Both the position numbers and the translations under genes were made by a program. Under the pieces are notes generated by a model. It ran no database searches, had not been told where the DNA came from, and worked only from the letters and a program-made list of their open reading frames with translations. Below, piece by piece: positions 61,583-64,000 of a stretch of DNA of 64,000 nucleotides. Every line of letters starts with the position of its first letter. Position 1 is the first letter of the stretch. The DNA comes from Caulifigura coniformis (GTDB taxonomy: Bacteria > Planctomycetota > Planctomycetia > Planctomycetales > Planctomycetaceae), in NCBI RefSeq assembly GCF_007745175.1, contig NZ_CP036271.1, forward strand, positions 6,411,439 through 6,475,438. Direction: 5' to 3'.

Positions 61583-62722
61583 TCAACCCTCGTGGCACAG
61601 TTTGGCAGTGCTCAGGTAATTCTCGAACTGCCGAACTCCTTCTTCCTGCATCGATGGCATGACGTGGCTGTAGAAGTCCAGCGTGATCTGACTGGATGAA
61701 TGGCCGAGTCGTTCTTGCACAACTTTGACGTGCACTCCGGCTTCCAGCATGAGGGTCGCATGAGTATGCCGCAGATCATGGAACCTGACGCTTGGAAGGC
61801 CAGCTCGCCGAAGGGTTGATTTGAACTGCTTCTGGATGCTGGACTTCGACAACGCTCGGCCAGACCGAGATTTGAACACGAACCCATCAATGGGCAATCG
61901 GCGATCTTCCAGATATCGCTTCTGATCCATCAATGCCTCGATGGCGGATCTCGTCAGAACGACCTTTCGTCGCCCGCAGCGAGTCTTGGGAGGTTTACGA
62001 ATTGGCTTCCCTTCCGCGTCGCAAAGGGACGCTTGGATAAGCATGTCCCCTTGTTCCAAGTGAACATCACGCCACCAGAGCGCGCGCAGCTCTCCCTGTC
62101 TGGCCCCGGTCTGGATGGCGAGGTCATAGAAGTTGCGAAACTGCCGACTATCCACATTCGCCAAGAGCTGATGAACCTCTGACCGCGTCAGGGGTGAGTG
62201 ATCGGCAAGAGGCACCCGTGGCCTGGGGACAGCATTGCATGGATTGTCACTACGTAATCCGACACGAACAGCGAATTCAAATGAATGGCGGGTGACTTGA
62301 TAGATTGCTTGTAATGTCCGCGGCCTTACTCCTGAAAGCGCCGCGACTGAGAGCAGACGCTCGATCTGGAGTGGCCCAACTTCAGTGACCAGCATTCGTC
62401 CGATGGCTGGACGAACCCAAGTAATTAGCCGTCGCCGATCAGAATGCCAACTGGACGCGGCGAGTTCTCGTTTCCTTGAGCCGAGATAGAGGTCCAGCAT
62501 GGCGCCGACGGTCTGCCGCGTTCGTGACTCCCTACCCAACTGTGGCAGGTTCTCCGTCAGTCGACGTTCGGCTGCTTCGTAGGAAGACTCGTAGAAGCAC
62601 TTCGACCGTCTCCTGCCGTTGACCTTTGGCAATGCGATCACGGCAATGAACCTTCCTCGGGACGTTACCACGCTCCCTGAGCCTCGCTTCCGAATTGGGT
62701 GGACGCTCGACTTGCTTTTCAT
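61583..62722 (-). CDS. Tyrosine recombinase (phage-type integrase)
   Basis: 379 residues, complete. An N-terminal SAM-like core-binding domain (TRQTVGAMLDLYLGSRKRELAASSWHSDRRRL) precedes the catalytic domain with Arg in TGARQGELRALWWRD, the HxxR box in HDLRHTHATLMLEAG, His in ERLGHSSSQITLDFYSH, and the nucleophile Tyr in that last segment. It would integrate or excise an element at an att site. It lies next to paired DnaA-box-like dyads and a small ORF, on the edge of a partly visible element. Confidence 0.92.
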   Translation of the reverse strand: MKSKSSVHPIRKRGSGSVVTSRGRFIAVIALPKVNGRRRSKCFYESSYEAAERRLTENLPQLGRESRTRQTVGAMLDLYLGSRKRELAASSWHSDRRRLITWVRPAIGRMLVTEVGPLQIERLLSVAALSGVRPRTLQAIYQVTRHSFEFAVRVGLRSDNPCNAVPRPRVPLADHSPLTRSEVHQLLANVDSRQFRNFYDLAIQTGARQGELRALWWRDVHLEQGDMLIQASLCDAEGKPIRKPPKTRCGRRKVVLTRSAIEALMDQKRYLEDRRLPIDGFVFKSRSGRALSKSSIQKQFKSTLRRAGLPSVRFHDLRHTHATLMLEAGVHVKVVQERLGHSSSQITLDFYSHVMPSMQEEGVRQFENYLSTAKLCHEG

Positions 62723-62959
62723 GACATCTCAAAGTGCACGGTGAAGATCAAACGGGCACTCGTTCTGTTCTGATGCTGGACTTAGGTCAATCGCCCATTG
62801 ACGATGAGGCATCGAATCTCGCGTTTTCTAGGTGCATTTGGTCCGCTTGGACGTCGGCTCACGACGACCCGCCCGCAAGGCAACTCTGAATTATCCACAG
62901 ATTGTGGATATGTCGCGCTTTGCTGGAACTGAGGTGCGTCGGCGCAAAGTACGCCAGGT
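62723..62959. other. Integrase upstream region
   Basis: About 240 bases upstream of the integrase, containing the first dyad (62892-62910). It is a likely integrase promoter and possible att region; no direct repeat elsewhere in the window was found to confirm an att core. Confidence 0.4.
62892..62910. promoter_or_regulatory. Perfect inverted DnaA-box-like dyad
   Basis: TATCCACA (62892-62899) and TGTGGATA (62903-62910) form a perfect dyad around GAT; with the preceding T it includes the classic DnaA box TTATCCACA. It lies between the integrase and the small ORF at 62960. Confidence 0.7.
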
Positions 62960-63112
62960 GTGATACACCTCAACCGACGGACCGGGCGTCGTCAGTATCC
63001 GATCAAGAATGCCAACGATCTGCTTCTGGAGCTTGCTCAAGCTTCCGCGCACGAGAAACGGATGGAATTGTCAGTGCTCGCATTGTTGATTCGAGAGGAG
63101 CTGATTCTCTGA
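62960..63112 (+). CDS. Possible 50-residue small protein between two dyads
   Basis: The frame opens at GTG 62960 and stops at TGA 63110-63112. The predicted product has a basic N-terminus (IHLNRRTGRRQYPIKNAND) and an amphipathic helical C-terminus (LELAQASAHEKRMELSVLAL). The ribosome site is weak. Its placement between two DnaA-box-like dyads and beside an integrase would suit an excisionase or small regulator. Existence is uncertain. Confidence 0.3.
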   Translation: MIHLNRRTGRRQYPIKNANDLLLELAQASAHEKRMELSVLALLIREELIL

Positions 63113-63126
63113 GGGGTAGTATTGAG

Positions 63127-63145
63127 TATCCACATTTTGTGAACA
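63127..63145. promoter_or_regulatory. Second DnaA-box-like dyad
   Basis: TATCCACA (63127-63134), then TTT, then TGTGAACA (63138-63145): same layout as the dyad at 62892, with two mismatches in the right arm. It is 75 bases upstream of the gene at 63220. Confidence 0.55.
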
Positions 63146-63219
63146 TGGTAGAATCGCGTCTCCGAATTAGGGCAGATCGCGCTCCTCGCCCCAAGTCGCA
63201 ACTGTGAGGAGATTGCGTC

Positions 63220-64000
63220 ATGGCGAGTCCTTATCTTCAGTTCGATCCGCGGCTTCCCCGAGCCCAAGCCCCGCGAGGTCTTGCTCCGCAGAACGCCATC
63301 AAGCAAGCAGCGGCCGGCAGCGGTGGAAATTCGAGCCTGCCCCCTTGGCTTCAGAAGGTCCAGCCGTCGCAGAACGTCATCAAACAGACGGGGCCCGGCA
63401 GCATCAAGACTCCGTTCCAGGCCAGCCAGTACATCGGGTCCCTCCCGCAGACCCGGCCGCAGCCGATCGATTTCGGATCCGTGCAGCCGTCGAACGTGGC
63501 CCGGGGGATCACCGATCGCCACGGCCCCCTGGCCGCCAGGCAGGTCGGGCACATCTGGGCCAACGTCATCAACGACCACCCCCTCGGCACGGATTACATG
63601 CCGGACGGCACTCCGTTCCTGAAGATGCCGAATCGCGGTCCGTTCGAGCAGGGGGTCGACGAGAACGGGCAGTCCTACAAGAAGTTCTACGCCTCGGCCC
63701 CGGCCGGTGGGATGCCGCCCTTTCTGACGAAATCATTGACTCCCAGCATGCCGGCTGGAGCATCAGCGCCGATTTCGCCACCTGTGTTACGAAGCCCTGC
63801 CGCGCGGCCACTCCCCCCGATCAATGGCGCCGCCGCTCCGGGACCGTACAGCACGTTCGGAATGACTGGCAACGAATTCGGATTCGGACCTGCCAGCACC
63901 GTCCATGTGCCGCAATCGGAGCTTTCGTTTGATCGCGTTCCGGGAACAATGGCTGCGCCAAGGATTGGATCGCCAGTTCAGCATCCTTACACGTCAGAGT
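63220..64000 (+). CDS. Pro/Gly-rich hypothetical protein (runs off window)
   Basis: The frame opens at ATG 63220 with GAGGAG eight bases upstream and continues off the right edge (260 residues seen). The sequence is rich in Pro, Gly and Ser (LPRAQAPRGLAPQNAIKQ, LPPWLQKVQPSQNVIKQ, PQTRPQPIDFGSVQPSNV), with a repeated Q-N-V/A-IKQ motif. No enzyme motif or signal peptide is visible. A structural or scaffold role on the adjacent element is possible but not shown. Confidence 0.7.
   Translation, partial: MASPYLQFDPRLPRAQAPRGLAPQNAIKQAAAGSGGNSSLPPWLQKVQPSQNVIKQTGPGSIKTPFQASQYIGSLPQTRPQPIDFGSVQPSNVARGITDRHGPLAARQVGHIWANVINDHPLGTDYMPDGTPFLKMPNRGPFEQGVDENGQSYKKFYASAPAGGMPPFLTKSLTPSMPAGASAPISPPVLRSPAARPLPPINGAAAPGPYSTFGMTGNEFGFGPASTVHVPQSELSFDRVPGTMAAPRIGSPVQHPYTSE

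Noticed and set aside
1-64000. CRISPR array, rRNA or tRNA genes
   Set aside because: No regularly spaced direct repeats and no rRNA or tRNA signatures were found by reading.

Overview
The window looks like a chromosomal segment of a Planctomycete (order Planctomycetales). The signs are a very large heme-binding PVC-type dehydrogenase-like protein with a C-terminal CxxCH, a DUF1559 pseudopilin-like protein paired with a small carboxypeptidase-regulatory lipoprotein, two sulfatases, a planctomycete-style AraC/XylR regulator, and high GC (about 60-63% in sampled lines of core genes). No rRNA, tRNA or CRISPR was recognised.

Region 1 (1-25.7 kb) is core chromosome. It holds a truncated membrane glycosyltransferase-like gene, a PVC heme protein, a DUF493 protein, lactate dehydrogenase, an FtsX/MacB-type permease, lipoprotein and DUF1559 genes, a XylR-like regulator, a protoglobin/Rrf2 divergent pair with dyad operators, a divergent sulfatase pair and a secreted coiled-coil protein. 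Next come fmt, truB and leuA on the minus strand, a Porin_O_P outer-membrane porin, the recO / BamD-like / LptE-like run, and a HAD hydrolase. leuA is preceded by what reads as a complete ribosome-mediated leucine attenuator: a 19-residue leader peptide with 8 Leu codons, a pause hairpin, an antiterminator and an intrinsic terminator.

Region 2 (about 25.7-36 kb) is accessory DNA that begins after two tandem strong terminators. It holds small hypothetical and membrane proteins, a DUF1275 (YoaK) protein, an SRAP (HMCES/YedK) protein, an integrase remnant, small helix-turn-helix proteins, and a DUF2513 / DUF4393 (Abi-alpha) / zinc-ribbon membrane protein group.

Region 3 (36-59.2 kb) is a type II secretion-like operon on the minus strand, split in two. 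The promoter-proximal half is gspF-G-H-I-J-K (59.1-55.1 kb); the distal half is gspC-L-M, a TPR lipoprotein, gspD and gspE (43.3-36.1 kb). About 11.7 kb of other DNA separates them: a plus-strand set (Ig-like secreted protein, a 2092-residue RHS/YD-repeat protein, a secreted leucine-rich-repeat protein) and three IS remnants (IS630, IS701 fragment, IS3). The RHS protein ends in a domain with the CCxxHDxCYxxCG...CDExF..C layout of group XII secreted phospholipase A2. This looks like an undescribed RHS-PLA2 polymorphic toxin. The adjacent secreted LRR protein, the same fold class as the snake-serum PLA2 inhibitor PLI-beta, is a candidate immunity protein.

Region 4 (59.2-64 kb) holds a translationally coupled set around an ECF-like sigma factor, a tyrosine recombinase, a DnaA-box-like dyad region, and the start of a Pro-rich protein that runs off the window. 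This looks like the edge of an integrated element.
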